Assembly (NCBI RefSeq): GCF_042654985.1
Contig: NZ_JBHSMT010000027.1
Span: 15,308-79,307 of the forward strand
Source of the DNA: Paraherbaspirillum soli
Lineage (GTDB): Bacteria; Pseudomonadota; Gammaproteobacteria; Burkholderiales; Burkholderiaceae_D
Length of the DNA: 64,000 nucleotides
Reading direction: 5' to 3'
This document shows positions 9,407 to 17,095 of this stretch, one piece after another (the first letter of the stretch is position 1; every line of letters begins with the position of its first letter). Position numbers and translations under genes: made by a program. The notes beneath the pieces were generated by a model. The model was given only the letters and a program-made list of their open reading frames with translations. It made no database searches and was not told where the DNA came from.

Positions 9407-9502
9407 GTAGGGCGGATGAGCGTAGCGTTATCCGCCGTTGGATGTGCCGCAGGTGTGTGATGCATCCAGAACGGCGGAAGACGCTGCGCTTTTCCGCCCT
9501 AC
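9407..9502. repeat. Intergenic palindromic repeat, family A
   Basis: GTAGGGCGGATGAGCG at the left end and CGCTTTTCCGCCCTAC at the right end, lying between the two family B copies. Confidence 0.85.
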
Positions 9503-9551
9503 GTTACCGAGTGCACAAATATCGGCGCCCTGCTGATCTCAAGCCCAGTCG

Positions 9552-9656
9552 GTAGGTTGGGCTGGAAAGCCCAACGTTTGGTCGCGATAAAAGAAATGTT
9601 GGGCTTCGCCTTCGGCTCAACCACAGCCTACGATCCTGCTGCGTGGCGGTTAAAGA
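9552..9656. repeat. Intergenic repeat, family B, copy 2
   Basis: Direct duplicate of 9303-9405, including the downstream GATCCTGCTGCG and GGTTAAAG tail. The two copies flank the family A unit, so this 350-bp stretch is entirely repeat DNA. Confidence 0.8.
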
Positions 9657-9688
9657 ATTGAACAGCGCAGAGACGACAAAAATAGTGT

Positions 9689-9717
9689 TTGAACTTCAAT
9701 AAAATCTGCGCTATCGT
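9689..9717 (+). promoter_or_regulatory. Candidate sigma-70 promoter of the symE leader
   Basis: TTGAAC (9689-9694) and TATCGT (9712-9717) are separated by 17 bp, placing transcription start near 9724. The -10 box is weak, so this is only a candidate. Confidence 0.4.
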
Positions 9718-9723
9718 CCTTAC

Positions 9724-9802
9724 GTCGTGAGAAAGAGCGATCTGGTTTGAGAGCCAGTAATGATTCACCGGGCAGGCAGCCGCTCCCGAGCGGTTTTTTT
9801 TT
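9724..9802 (+). ncRNA. Candidate short leader RNA upstream of symE
   Basis: The segment runs from the predicted start to a strong intrinsic terminator. Bases 9744-9769 (GGTTTGAGAGCC, then TGATTCACC) are complementary to 9876-9899 in the next leader segment. It could be a free short RNA that pairs with the downstream leader, or the first half of an attenuator. Both readings are inference. Confidence 0.4.
9780..9802 (+). terminator. Intrinsic terminator inside the symE leader
   Basis: Perfect stem CCGCTC / GAGCGG with a 2-nt loop, followed by nine T. It is nested between GGGCAGGC (9770-9777) and GCCTGCCC (9803-9810), which can pair with each other around it. Confidence 0.7.
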
Positions 9803-9843
9803 GCCTGCCCCTATCAATTGTTGCGTCTTCTATGGCGGACACT

Positions 9844-9940
9844 TGGTAGGGAGGGCTACGGCCCTGCCGGTTTTTGGTGAATCACCCGGTCTCTCAACCT
9901 TGCTTTGTGCCCGCCTCCTTCGTCAGCCGACGAAGGGCGG
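9844..9940 (+). ncRNA. C4/IsrK-like structured RNA directly upstream of symE
   Basis: The order hairpin GGTAGGGAGGGC-TAC-GGCCCTGCC, then GGTTTTTGG, then GGTCTCTCAACC resembles, from memory, the C4 antisense RNA/IsrK family of phage-derived regulators, which silence a gene on the same transcript. A second strong hairpin (CCTTCGTC / GACGAAGG, 9911-9940) ends 13 nt before the symE ribosome-binding site. Family membership needs a covariance-model search. Confidence 0.45.
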
Positions 9941-9965
9941 AAAAATCACCGTAAGAGGAGACCGC

Positions 9966-10202
9966 ATGAGCTACGCAAACAAGCCAGACCAACCAGGCAA
10001 ATCCACTTCATCCACTCAAGACAGTTCCACCAACAACAACTTGCCAGACCGGCATTTAACCGTCGGCGTCTGCCCGGAAGGTAAGCTCAGAACTCCCTGG
10101 ATTCGACTACGCGGCAAGTGGCTGTTGGACGCAGGCTTCACGCCCCAGACCCCGATCCGGGTGCAGGTGAGGCGAGGCTGCTTGTTCATTACCAGAGAGT
10201 AG
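9966..10202 (+). CDS. symE: SymE-family type I toxin
   Basis: 78 residues. The ATG at 9966 is preceded by AAGAGGAG at good spacing; upstream in-frame codons belong to the RNA leader, not to protein. The C-terminal 50 residues match the SymE family, an AbrB-like fold: RHLTVGVCPEGKLRTPW, then LRGKWLLDAGF, TPIRVQV and GCLFIT. SymE of E. coli is an SOS-induced nucleoid-condensing/RNA-affecting toxin controlled by an antisense RNA. The first 27 residues are polar (Ser/Thr/Gln/Asn) and probably disordered. The stop codon is the TAG of a family A repeat. No protein antitoxin is adjacent, consistent with RNA control. Confidence 0.8.
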   Translation: MSYANKPDQPGKSTSSTQDSSTNNNLPDRHLTVGVCPEGKLRTPWIRLRGKWLLDAGFTPQTPIRVQVRRGCLFITRE

Positions 10203-10372
10203 GGCGGATGAGCGTAGCGTTATCCGCCGTTGGATGTGCCGCATGTGTTTGACGCATCCAAGACGGCGGAAGGGTGTAGCAGGGGTTTCAGATGGCATGC
10301 CATCTGCCTGCGGAACGGTATCCGCTTGCAAGCGGATACGCGCCCTGCAAGGGCTGCGCTTTTCCGCCCTAC
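10199..10372. repeat. Family A repeat interrupted by an 80-bp insertion
   Basis: The outer ends match other family A copies (GTAGGGCGGATGAGCG and TTTTCCGCCCTAC), but the unit is 174 bp instead of about 100 because of the insertion at 10273-10352. Confidence 0.8.
10273..10352. repeat. 80-bp double-palindrome element inserted in a family A repeat
   Basis: Contains two perfect palindromes, CAGATGGCATGCCATCTG (10289-10306) and TATCCGCTTGCAAGCGGATA (10319-10338), flanked by the inverted pair GCAGGG / CCCTGC. The flanking sequence reads as a normal family A unit once these 80 bases are removed. Confidence 0.65.
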
Positions 10373-10397
10373 GTTACTTATCGGCGTCACACCACAC

Positions 10398-11126
10398 CTA
10401 ATCAGGCTCAATCAACACCTGCACCGAAGCGCTACCAAACTGCGTCACCCCATACTCGATCGCTTGCTGGCGCTCATCGACATACACCGTTTCGACATAC
10501 AGGATGGGCAGCGCGGCCGGCTGGCCCAGCAGTTGCGCCACTTCCTTGTCGGGCAATCTGGCGGTGACGCGGCTGATGCGGCGCTGGAATTCGTGCACGC
10601 CGAAATGCGCCAGCGCCAAATGTGTCTTGCCGGTTTGCGCGTAGATTTCGCCGAAGCCGGCGAACCTGGGCAATGGGAAGCATTGGCTGCCGACGCCGAT
10701 CACCTTGTCGTCGACCAGGTCGAGCGATTCCACCTTCAGCACTTGCGCATCGGGCCGCAGGTCTAGCAGTTGCGCGATTTCGCCATCGACCGCTTGCTCG
10801 GACCAATGCAGCAGCTGGCTCTTGCCGGCGCGGCGGGCCTTGGCCACGCTATGCGCGAAACGGGTCTTGCGCCCCATCTGATAGGCGATCGCGTCGTTGC
10901 GCACAAACGTGCCTTTGCCGTGCACCACTTCGACCATGCCGCGCTCGGCCAGCGCCTTGACCGCCTGCCGCACGGTGTGGCGGTTGACGCTGAAGCGTTC
11001 GGCCAGCGCGGTCTCGTTCGGCAGGCGCTCGGTCAGGTTGCCGGCCAGGATGTCGGCGCTGAGCGCTTGTTCGATTTGGCGCCAGACGGTGGTGCCGGCG
11101 CTGCGGACGATGGTTTTGTCCGTCAC
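10398..11126 (-). CDS. phnF: GntR/UTRA-family regulator of the phosphonate operon (PhnF-like)
   Basis: 242 residues from a GTG start that overlaps the upstream stop (GTGA). Residues about 12-80 form a winged helix-turn-helix of the GntR type (LPNETALAERFSVNRHTVRQAVKAL). Residues about 95-235 are the UTRA effector-binding domain (HutC subfamily). It is the last gene of the 2-AEP operon and most likely an autoregulated repressor or sensor of phosphonate or phosphate state. A candidate operator lies before the first gene (18929-18950). The name follows the PhnF family; orthology to E. coli PhnF is not proven. Confidence 0.8.
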   Translation of the reverse strand: MTDKTIVRSAGTTVWRQIEQALSADILAGNLTERLPNETALAERFSVNRHTVRQAVKALAERGMVEVVHGKGTFVRNDAIAYQMGRKTRFAHSVAKARRAGKSQLLHWSEQAVDGEIAQLLDLRPDAQVLKVESLDLVDDKVIGVGSQCFPLPRFAGFGEIYAQTGKTHLALAHFGVHEFQRRISRVTARLPDKEVAQLLGQPAALPILYVETVYVDERQQAIEYGVTQFGSASVQVLIEPD

Positions 11127-12241
11127 GCTGCAAGATTCCGCTCTGCCAAACCAAACGCAATGCTCATGCCGATGCCGCTGGAGATGGTCACCGCCTGCAC
11201 GCCCTCGGCCGGTTGAAACACTTCATACGGACGCGGGCCGCTGGCATAGATCCCTTGCCAATGCTCCAGCACTTGCAGCCGGCGTTGCAGCAGCGTCTCG
11301 GCCAGCGCCGCGATCTGCGCGTCGATTTCCGCCCGGTTGAACGGCGACACGGTCGCGCCGTATGCGTGCGAGTCGCCGATGATCAGGTTGCCGTCCGCGC
11401 CCGATTGCTGGACGATCAGGTGGATGCCGTGCTCCAGCAGGAAGGGCTCGCGCTGCTCCACCTCCTGGCGCAAAGCAGCCAGCGGCGCGACGAGCGCGGC
11501 GCATTGGGTGAACGCGCCGTAGTGCAAGGTCGACAGGCCGGTCATCAAGGCCGGCCCCAGCTTGATGCCGGGATTGGCGACGCGCAGCATTTGCAGCGCG
11601 CAGCGACGCATGTCGAGCGCGGCGTACTGCTGCGGGAACAAGGTCTGGAAATCGTGGCCGGAACAGATCACGGCTTGATCGGCTTGATGCAGGCCCCGGC
11701 TGGTGTGAATACTCGGCAGCTCGATCGCATTGACCTGGGTGTCGTAATGAAAAACCACGCCGTGCTGTTGCGCCAGCCAGCGCGCCAGCGTCGGGATCGC
11801 GATCCGCGGCACGAGCGTGATCTCGCTGCCGCTATACAGGCCGGCCAGCCCTGTGGCGTGATGGCCGGCGACTTCCGCGCTGCCGATCATCTGCGTCTGA
11901 TACGCAGAACCTTGCGCCGACTGGAAGGCTTCCAGCACATCCAGTTCGGCCTGGCTGCGGGCGACGATCAGGCTGCCTTGCTGTTTGTGCCAGCAATCGG
12001 TCGCCGCCAAAAACTGCAGCCACAGGCTGCGGCTGCGCTGCGCCAGATCATGCAAATCGCCCAGCGGCTGCCCCAGCACCAGGCCCAGACCGAAGTTGCG
12101 CACCGAGGCGCCGACCGCTTCGCTATCGCGTTCGTACACGGTGACATGATCGCCGCGCCGCACCGCGGCCCAGGCATGCGCCAGGCCGACGATGCCGGCG
12201 CCGACGATGGCGATCCGGCGGCCATTGTGCACACTGCTCAC
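11123..12241 (-). CDS. FAD-dependent oxidoreductase of phosphonate operons (TIGR03364 type)
   Basis: 372 residues. The Rossmann motif IAIVGAGIVGLAHAWAAVRRG (residues about 10-30) binds FAD; the rest follows the DAO/glycine-oxidase fold, ending in a GIGMSIAFGLAE segment. This subfamily recurs beside phnW and phnX. Members have been reported to oxidise N-methylated 2-AEP to phosphonoacetaldehyde, which PhnX then cleaves. Here it overlaps phnX by 4 bp upstream and the regulator by 3 bp downstream, so it should serve the same pathway by widening the substrate range. The exact substrate cannot be read from sequence. Confidence 0.85.
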   Translation of the reverse strand: MSSVHNGRRIAIVGAGIVGLAHAWAAVRRGDHVTVYERDSEAVGASVRNFGLGLVLGQPLGDLHDLAQRSRSLWLQFLAATDCWHKQQGSLIVARSQAELDVLEAFQSAQGSAYQTQMIGSAEVAGHHATGLAGLYSGSEITLVPRIAIPTLARWLAQQHGVVFHYDTQVNAIELPSIHTSRGLHQADQAVICSGHDFQTLFPQQYAALDMRRCALQMLRVANPGIKLGPALMTGLSTLHYGAFTQCAALVAPLAALRQEVEQREPFLLEHGIHLIVQQSGADGNLIIGDSHAYGATVSPFNRAEIDAQIAALAETLLQRRLQVLEHWQGIYASGPRPYEVFQPAEGVQAVTISSGIGMSIAFGLAERNLAA

Positions 12242-13086
12242 GGCCGTTCCCCGTTGGCGATGCGGGCGGCGATGGCTTCGATCACGGCCGGCAGATCGGC
12301 GATGGTGTCGATGATGTAATGGGCGCCGGACTGCACCAGCTTGCGGCTGGCCAGCGCACGGCGCTGGGCGCGCTGCGCCGGCGATAACTGCTCCAGTTCC
12401 GCCAGCGTCAAGCCCGCCTCATTGCCGGACAAGGCCAGCCCGACGGTCCACATGCCGGCCGCCAATCCTTCTTCTATCCCCGGCGCGGTATCGTCGACCT
12501 TGACGCAGGCGCACACCTCGGTCACGCCCAGTTCGATCACATTGGCCAGCGCCATCCACGGCCCCGGCCGGCCGCCGGCTTTCAGGTCGTCGGTGGCGAC
12601 CGCATGCTCGACCGTCAAGCCCTGGCTGGCGGCATGCGCCAGCAAGCGATCCATCACCACCCGCGGGTAGCCGGAACAGGAGCCGATCCGGATGCCTTGG
12701 CCGGCGAGCTGGGAAAGCACCTCCAGCGCACCGGGAATCACCGCCGAATAGTGCGCAACCCGCTCGATCTGCAACGGCAGGAAGGCGGCATACAGCGCAT
12801 CGACATCGGCATCGCTCATCGGTCGCCCATATTTGGCTTGCCAGCGCTGCGCCACGCCGCTTTGCCGCCCCAGCGCCTGGATGTGGTCCCACTTGGCCAG
12901 GCCCATCGGCACCCGCGCTTCGGCCAGCGACACTTCAACGCCGAAACCGGCGAAGGCGTCGATCAGCACCTGGGTCGGCGCGAACGAGCCGAAGTCGACC
13001 AGGGTGCCGGCCCAGTCGAAAATAACGGCTTGCACCGGTCCCTGATAGGTCCGGCTGTATTGGTAGTCAGATTGAAATTGGGTCAT
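12238..13086 (-). CDS. phnX: Phosphonoacetaldehyde hydrolase
   Basis: 282 residues from the ATG at 13086; upstream in-frame codons lie beyond a likely ribosome-binding region and are not needed. A HAD-superfamily enzyme that cleaves the C-P bond of phosphonoacetaldehyde to acetaldehyde and phosphate. The Asp nucleophile is D24 (DWAGT) and the Schiff-base lysine is K65 in MGLAKWDHI. Their 41-residue spacing equals that known for the Bacillus enzyme. The DDLKAGGRPGPW motif is also present. It lies 22 bp downstream of phnW and overlaps the FAD oxidoreductase gene. Confidence 0.95.
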   Translation of the reverse strand: MTQFQSDYQYSRTYQGPVQAVIFDWAGTLVDFGSFAPTQVLIDAFAGFGVEVSLAEARVPMGLAKWDHIQALGRQSGVAQRWQAKYGRPMSDADVDALYAAFLPLQIERVAHYSAVIPGALEVLSQLAGQGIRIGSCSGYPRVVMDRLLAHAASQGLTVEHAVATDDLKAGGRPGPWMALANVIELGVTEVCACVKVDDTAPGIEEGLAAGMWTVGLALSGNEAGLTLAELEQLSPAQRAQRRALASRKLVQSGAHYIIDTIADLPAVIEAIAARIANGERP

Positions 13087-13108
13087 GTTTAGGCTCCGGC
13101 AGAATCGT

Positions 13109-14209
13109 TTAGCAGGGAATATCCATCGCACGCAAGGCGCGGGCAATTGTGTCGATCGCCATCGCCATCTCGGCTTGGCCGATCGCGCCGATGCAGCCGA
13201 CGCGGAAGGTCTCGACCACGGTCAGCTTGCCGGGATAAATGATCACTCCGTGCGCCTTGGTCAATCTATAAAATTCCTGGAAATTCCAGTTAGGGTGCTG
13301 CGGCGCGTGCACGGTCACGATGATCGGCGCTTGCAGTTCGGCCGGCAGATACGGGCGCAAACCCAATTGCTCCAAGCCGGCAATCAGCGCCTGGCAGTTG
13401 TCGCGATAGCGCGCCAGCCGCGCCGGCTGGCCGCCCTCTTGTTCATATTGATCCAAGGCGCTGTCGAGCGCGGCGACGATATGGGTAGGCGGCGTAAAGC
13501 GCCACTGGCCGGTGCGTTCCATGTACTTCCATTGCGCATGCAAATCGAGCGACAGCGAATGGGCGCGGCCTTCGGCGTTTTCCAGCGCGTCTTTTTGCAC
13601 CAGGATGAACGCCATGCCCGGCACGCCTTCCAGACATTTGTTGCTGGAGGCGATCACGGCCTCGACCGGGAGTGTGGCTAGCGCCAGCGGCAAGCCGCCG
13701 AATGCGCTCATGGCGTCGAGTATCAGCTTCTTGCCCGCCGCCGCGACCACCGCGGCGATGGCATCCAGCGGATTGAGAATCCCGGTGCCGGTTTCGCAAT
13801 ACACCAGCGCGACGTGGGTGATTTCCGGATCGCGCGCCAAGGCTTGCGCGACGGCTGCCGGATCGACCGGCGCCGATTCGCCGAAGTCGATGACGGTCAC
13901 GCGCCGGCCCATCACTTCGGTCAGCTGCGCGATTCGTTTGCCGTAAGCGCCGTTGGCCAGACATAGCAATTTGCCCTGTTTCGGCAGCAAAGTGCCGATC
14001 GCGGCTTCCACCGCAAAGGTGCCGGAGCCTTGCAGCGGCACGCAGACATAGCGTTCGTCGGCATCGACGATAGCCAGCAATTTGGCGCGGACTTTGGCGG
14101 TCAGGCGGTTGAAGTCTTCGTCCCACGAGCCCCAGTCATGCAGCATGGCGCTTTTGGTTGCGAGCGTGGTGGTCAGCGGACCGGGTGTCAGCAAAATTGG
14201 ATCGCGCAT
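13109..14209 (-). CDS. phnW: 2-aminoethylphosphonate:pyruvate transaminase
   Basis: 366 residues, the usual length. A PLP-dependent class V aminotransferase that converts 2-AEP and pyruvate to phosphonoacetaldehyde and alanine. LLTPGPL at the N-terminus, the PLP-binding Asp in LILDAMSAFGG (about D165) and the Schiff-base lysine in SSNKCLEGVPG (about K191) are all present. It precedes phnX in the operon, making the standard PhnWX route. A 55-bp gap separates it from the permease gene. Confidence 0.95.
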   Translation of the reverse strand: MRDPILLTPGPLTTTLATKSAMLHDWGSWDEDFNRLTAKVRAKLLAIVDADERYVCVPLQGSGTFAVEAAIGTLLPKQGKLLCLANGAYGKRIAQLTEVMGRRVTVIDFGESAPVDPAAVAQALARDPEITHVALVYCETGTGILNPLDAIAAVVAAAGKKLILDAMSAFGGLPLALATLPVEAVIASSNKCLEGVPGMAFILVQKDALENAEGRAHSLSLDLHAQWKYMERTGQWRFTPPTHIVAALDSALDQYEQEGGQPARLARYRDNCQALIAGLEQLGLRPYLPAELQAPIIVTVHAPQHPNWNFQEFYRLTKAHGVIIYPGKLTVVETFRVGCIGAIGQAEMAMAIDTIARALRAMDIPC

Positions 14210-14264
14210 TGCAGTTATTTGACCTTATTAAAAAAAGTGGAGTAAGGAAGCAACGGAGAAATCT

Positions 14265-15977
14265 TCAGTGGCAAGTTCGACGCCAGTCTTGTGCGCGCCG
14301 ATTGACCCACCAGCCGACGCCGTTCATCAACAGCGTGGCAAGCAGCGAGCTGCCGACGATCAAGGTCGACATCGCAGCAGCGGATGCGGTGTCGCCGGCG
14401 TCGTCCATGTTGAGCACGGCGAGCGCGGCCAGCACGGTATCGGGCGTATACAAAAAGATCACGCAGCTGACGGTGGTCATGCTGGACACGAACAGGTATC
14501 TGGCAACGTCCAGAATCGCAGGCAGACTGACCGGCAAGGTGACCCGCCGCAACGTGACCCACCACGGACTGCGCAGGCTGCGCGCGACGGCTTCGATCTC
14601 GCCATCCATCTGGCGCAGCGCGGTTGTGATGGTCAGGTGCGCGGTCGTATAAAAATGGGCAATCGTCGCGATCACCAGCAGCGCCATGCTGCCGTACAAA
14701 CGGTGCAAGGGATTGGCCGGATTGTTGAAGCAGAGGATATAGCCCAGCCCCAGCACCATGCCGGGCACCGCCATCGGCAGCAGCGCCAGGCTGCGGATGG
14801 TGGTCGCGGCCAAGCGCGGCACCGGCATCTTGCTCACCAGGTAGGCGCACACAAAGATAAAGCCGGTGCCGAACATGGTGACCAGCAGCGCCAACTTTGC
14901 ACTGTTGCGGAACGATTGCCAGCCGCCGCCGTCCAGTTGATCGAAATCGAAATGCGCCAAGGTCAGGCTGAAGTCATACGGCCACGACTTGATAAACGCG
15001 GCAGCAGCGGCGACACCTAGAAACGCCAGCAAGAAAATCGACACCAGCGCGCACCACGACCACAGCGCGGTATCGCGCGCGACACTCTTGCGCGGCCGGT
15101 AGAGCACCGAGCGGCCGCTCATTTGCACCGATTGGCGGCGCGACAGCCACTGCTCGACCGCAAAGCTGAGCACCGCCGGCAGCAGCAGCAAGACGCCGAT
15201 CACCGCGCCTTTGCTGAAATTTTGCTGACCGATCACCTGTTTGTAGGCTTCCAGCGCCAGCACATTGGTGTGGCCGCCGATCACCTTGGGCACGCCGAAA
15301 TCGGTCACCACCAGCGTGAACACCACCATCGCGGCAGACACGATGCCGTAGCGCGCATTGGGCACGGTAATCGTCAGGAAGCGGCGCAATTTGCCAGCGC
15401 CCAGCGTCTCAGCCGCCTCATACAAACGGGCGTCGGCCATGCCCAGCGCCGCAGTCAGGATCAGCAAGGCATGCGGAAAGGTATAGAAGGCCTCGCCCAG
15501 CACAATCCCGATCGGGCCGTAAATGCTGTGCGCGACTAGCCAGCCTTTCAGCAGCCCCTGGTTGCCGAACAAATAGACCAGCGAAATGGCCGGCATCAGC
15601 GACGGCGCCAGCATCGGCGACAGCGCGATCAGGCGGAACAGGCGGCGGCCGGGAATGTAGGAACGGGTCAGCGCAAACGCGAAAGCCATCGCCGACGGCA
15701 GCACCACGAGCAGCGTCGCCAGCGCCAGCGCGACGCTGTTCCAGGTGGCGTCGCGCAGCCGGGATTCCAGCAGCAGGCCGGTCCAGTTGGACAAGCCGAC
15801 ATAACTGCCGTCGCGGGCCTGGGTGGTCATGCCGAACATGCTCATCAAGGGCCAGGCGATGAAGGCCAGCAGCACCAGCGCAGCCAACCACGCCAGCGCT
15901 ACCGCCAAGGTTTCGTCGCTGCTGCGTAATGAAATCGCAGGCCGCGCTCCGGCGAAACGAAGCTTGAGGCTCAGCAT
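14265..15977 (-). CDS. 2-AEP ABC transporter, double-length permease
   Basis: 570 residues with about twelve hydrophobic segments. It consists of two fused binding-protein-dependent permease halves, each with its own EAA-type loop (AAETLGAGKLRRFLTITVPN in the first half; VARSLRSPWWVTLRRVTLPV in the second). This resembles iron(III)/phosphonate FbpB-type permeases such as PhnU2/AepV. The gene overlaps the ATPase gene by 7 bp. With the ATPase and binding protein it should import 2-AEP across the inner membrane; a single polypeptide would form both halves of the pore. Confidence 0.88.
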   Translation of the reverse strand: MLSLKLRFAGARPAISLRSSDETLAVALAWLAALVLLAFIAWPLMSMFGMTTQARDGSYVGLSNWTGLLLESRLRDATWNSVALALATLLVVLPSAMAFAFALTRSYIPGRRLFRLIALSPMLAPSLMPAISLVYLFGNQGLLKGWLVAHSIYGPIGIVLGEAFYTFPHALLILTAALGMADARLYEAAETLGAGKLRRFLTITVPNARYGIVSAAMVVFTLVVTDFGVPKVIGGHTNVLALEAYKQVIGQQNFSKGAVIGVLLLLPAVLSFAVEQWLSRRQSVQMSGRSVLYRPRKSVARDTALWSWCALVSIFLLAFLGVAAAAAFIKSWPYDFSLTLAHFDFDQLDGGGWQSFRNSAKLALLVTMFGTGFIFVCAYLVSKMPVPRLAATTIRSLALLPMAVPGMVLGLGYILCFNNPANPLHRLYGSMALLVIATIAHFYTTAHLTITTALRQMDGEIEAVARSLRSPWWVTLRRVTLPVSLPAILDVARYLFVSSMTTVSCVIFLYTPDTVLAALAVLNMDDAGDTASAAAMSTLIVGSSLLATLLMNGVGWWVNRRAQDWRRTCH

Positions 15978-17095
15978 GGCGAGGTACCGGGAAACACGCG
16001 GACTTTATGTCCGGGCAGCGTGACCGGCACCCGGCGGCCGGGTTCCAGCATCGCGTAGCCGGCATCGTTGGGGCCGACATCGGCGATGATGCGGATGGTG
16101 CGATCGGCGCACAGCGTCAGCGCGGCGCGCCGCAGTCCGCCATGAAAATCGACCCGCTCGACCACTGCCATCATCGAATCCGAACCGACTTCCCAGCGGT
16201 TTTCGATGCGCACGTCTTCCGGCCGGCAAAAGGCGCTGGCGCTGAAATTGACGCCTATCATCGAAGTCGGAATCCGCACCTTCAGCGGCTGGCCGGCAAG
16301 CGTCGCCTGGCCGTGCTGATCCAGCAGCAGCGGCAACCAGTTGGCGCGGCCGATGAACTCGGCCACGAAGCGCGATGCGGGTTCGCGGTACACCTGTTCG
16401 GGCGTGCCGATTTGTTCGATGCGGCCATTGCTCATGACCACGATCGTGTCGGCCACTTCCAATGCCTCCTCTTGATCGTGAGTCACCATGATGGTGGTCA
16501 CGCCCAATTTGCGTTGCAGCTGGCGCAGCTCCTGGCGCAAGCGTTCGCGCACTTTGGCATCCAGCGCCGACAGCGGTTCGTCCAGCAGCAGCAAGCTGGG
16601 CGAGGTGGCCAAGGCGCGCGCCAACGCCACCCGCTGTTGCTGGCCGCCGGACAGCTGGGACGGGTAGCGCTGCTCGGTGCCGGCCAGCCCCACCAGATCC
16701 AGCAACTCATCGACCCGGCGAGCTTTTTCGGCGCGGCTGGTTTTGAGGGCGTAGCCGACATTGGCGGCGACGTCGAGATTGGGAAACAGCGCGTACGACT
16801 GGAACACGATGCCGTAGTTGCGCTGGGCCGGCGGCAGCTGGCCGATTTCGCGCCCGGCCATGCTGACCCCGCCGCGGTCTTGCGCTTCCAGTCCGGCGAT
16901 GATGCGCAGCAAAGTCGTTTTGCCGCAGCCGGATGGTCCCAGCAGACAGATGAACTCGCCTTTGTTGACGCTGAGGTCGATTTCTTGCAACGCGTTGAAT
17001 GCGCCGAAATGTTTGCTGACGCCGTGAATGCGGAGCCAGTCGCGCTGTTCGCTTGCGGCCTGCTCCGAGGCGACGCCAGGTTCATGCAATTTCAT
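15971..17095 (-). CDS. phnT: 2-AEP ABC transporter, ATP-binding protein
   Basis: 374 residues. Walker A GPSGCGKTT (about residues 54-62), signature LSGGQQQRVALARAL, Walker B LLLLDEPLSALD and the His switch TMVTHDQEEALE are intact. A C-terminal TOBE-like domain of about 130 residues is as expected for the spermidine/iron/phosphonate importer class (PhnT2 type). Its ATG overlaps the stop of the HD gene and its end overlaps the permease gene, so stoichiometric expression is likely. Confidence 0.9.
   Translation of the reverse strand: MKLHEPGVASEQAASEQRDWLRIHGVSKHFGAFNALQEIDLSVNKGEFICLLGPSGCGKTTLLRIIAGLEAQDRGGVSMAGREIGQLPPAQRNYGIVFQSYALFPNLDVAANVGYALKTSRAEKARRVDELLDLVGLAGTEQRYPSQLSGGQQQRVALARALATSPSLLLLDEPLSALDAKVRERLRQELRQLQRKLGVTTIMVTHDQEEALEVADTIVVMSNGRIEQIGTPEQVYREPASRFVAEFIGRANWLPLLLDQHGQATLAGQPLKVRIPTSMIGVNFSASAFCRPEDVRIENRWEVGSDSMMAVVERVDFHGGLRRAALTLCADRTIRIIADVGPNDAGYAMLEPGRRVPVTLPGHKVRVFPGTSPC

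Noticed and set aside
9747..9965. Upstream extension of SymE by 73 codons
   Set aside because: The region is a structured RNA with a terminator, and a good ribosome-binding site precedes the ATG at 9966.
11213..12319. Long + strand frame across the FAD oxidoreductase gene
   Set aside because: The minus-strand frame has a Rossmann motif and operon overlaps; the + frame has only Arg/Gln-rich sequence.
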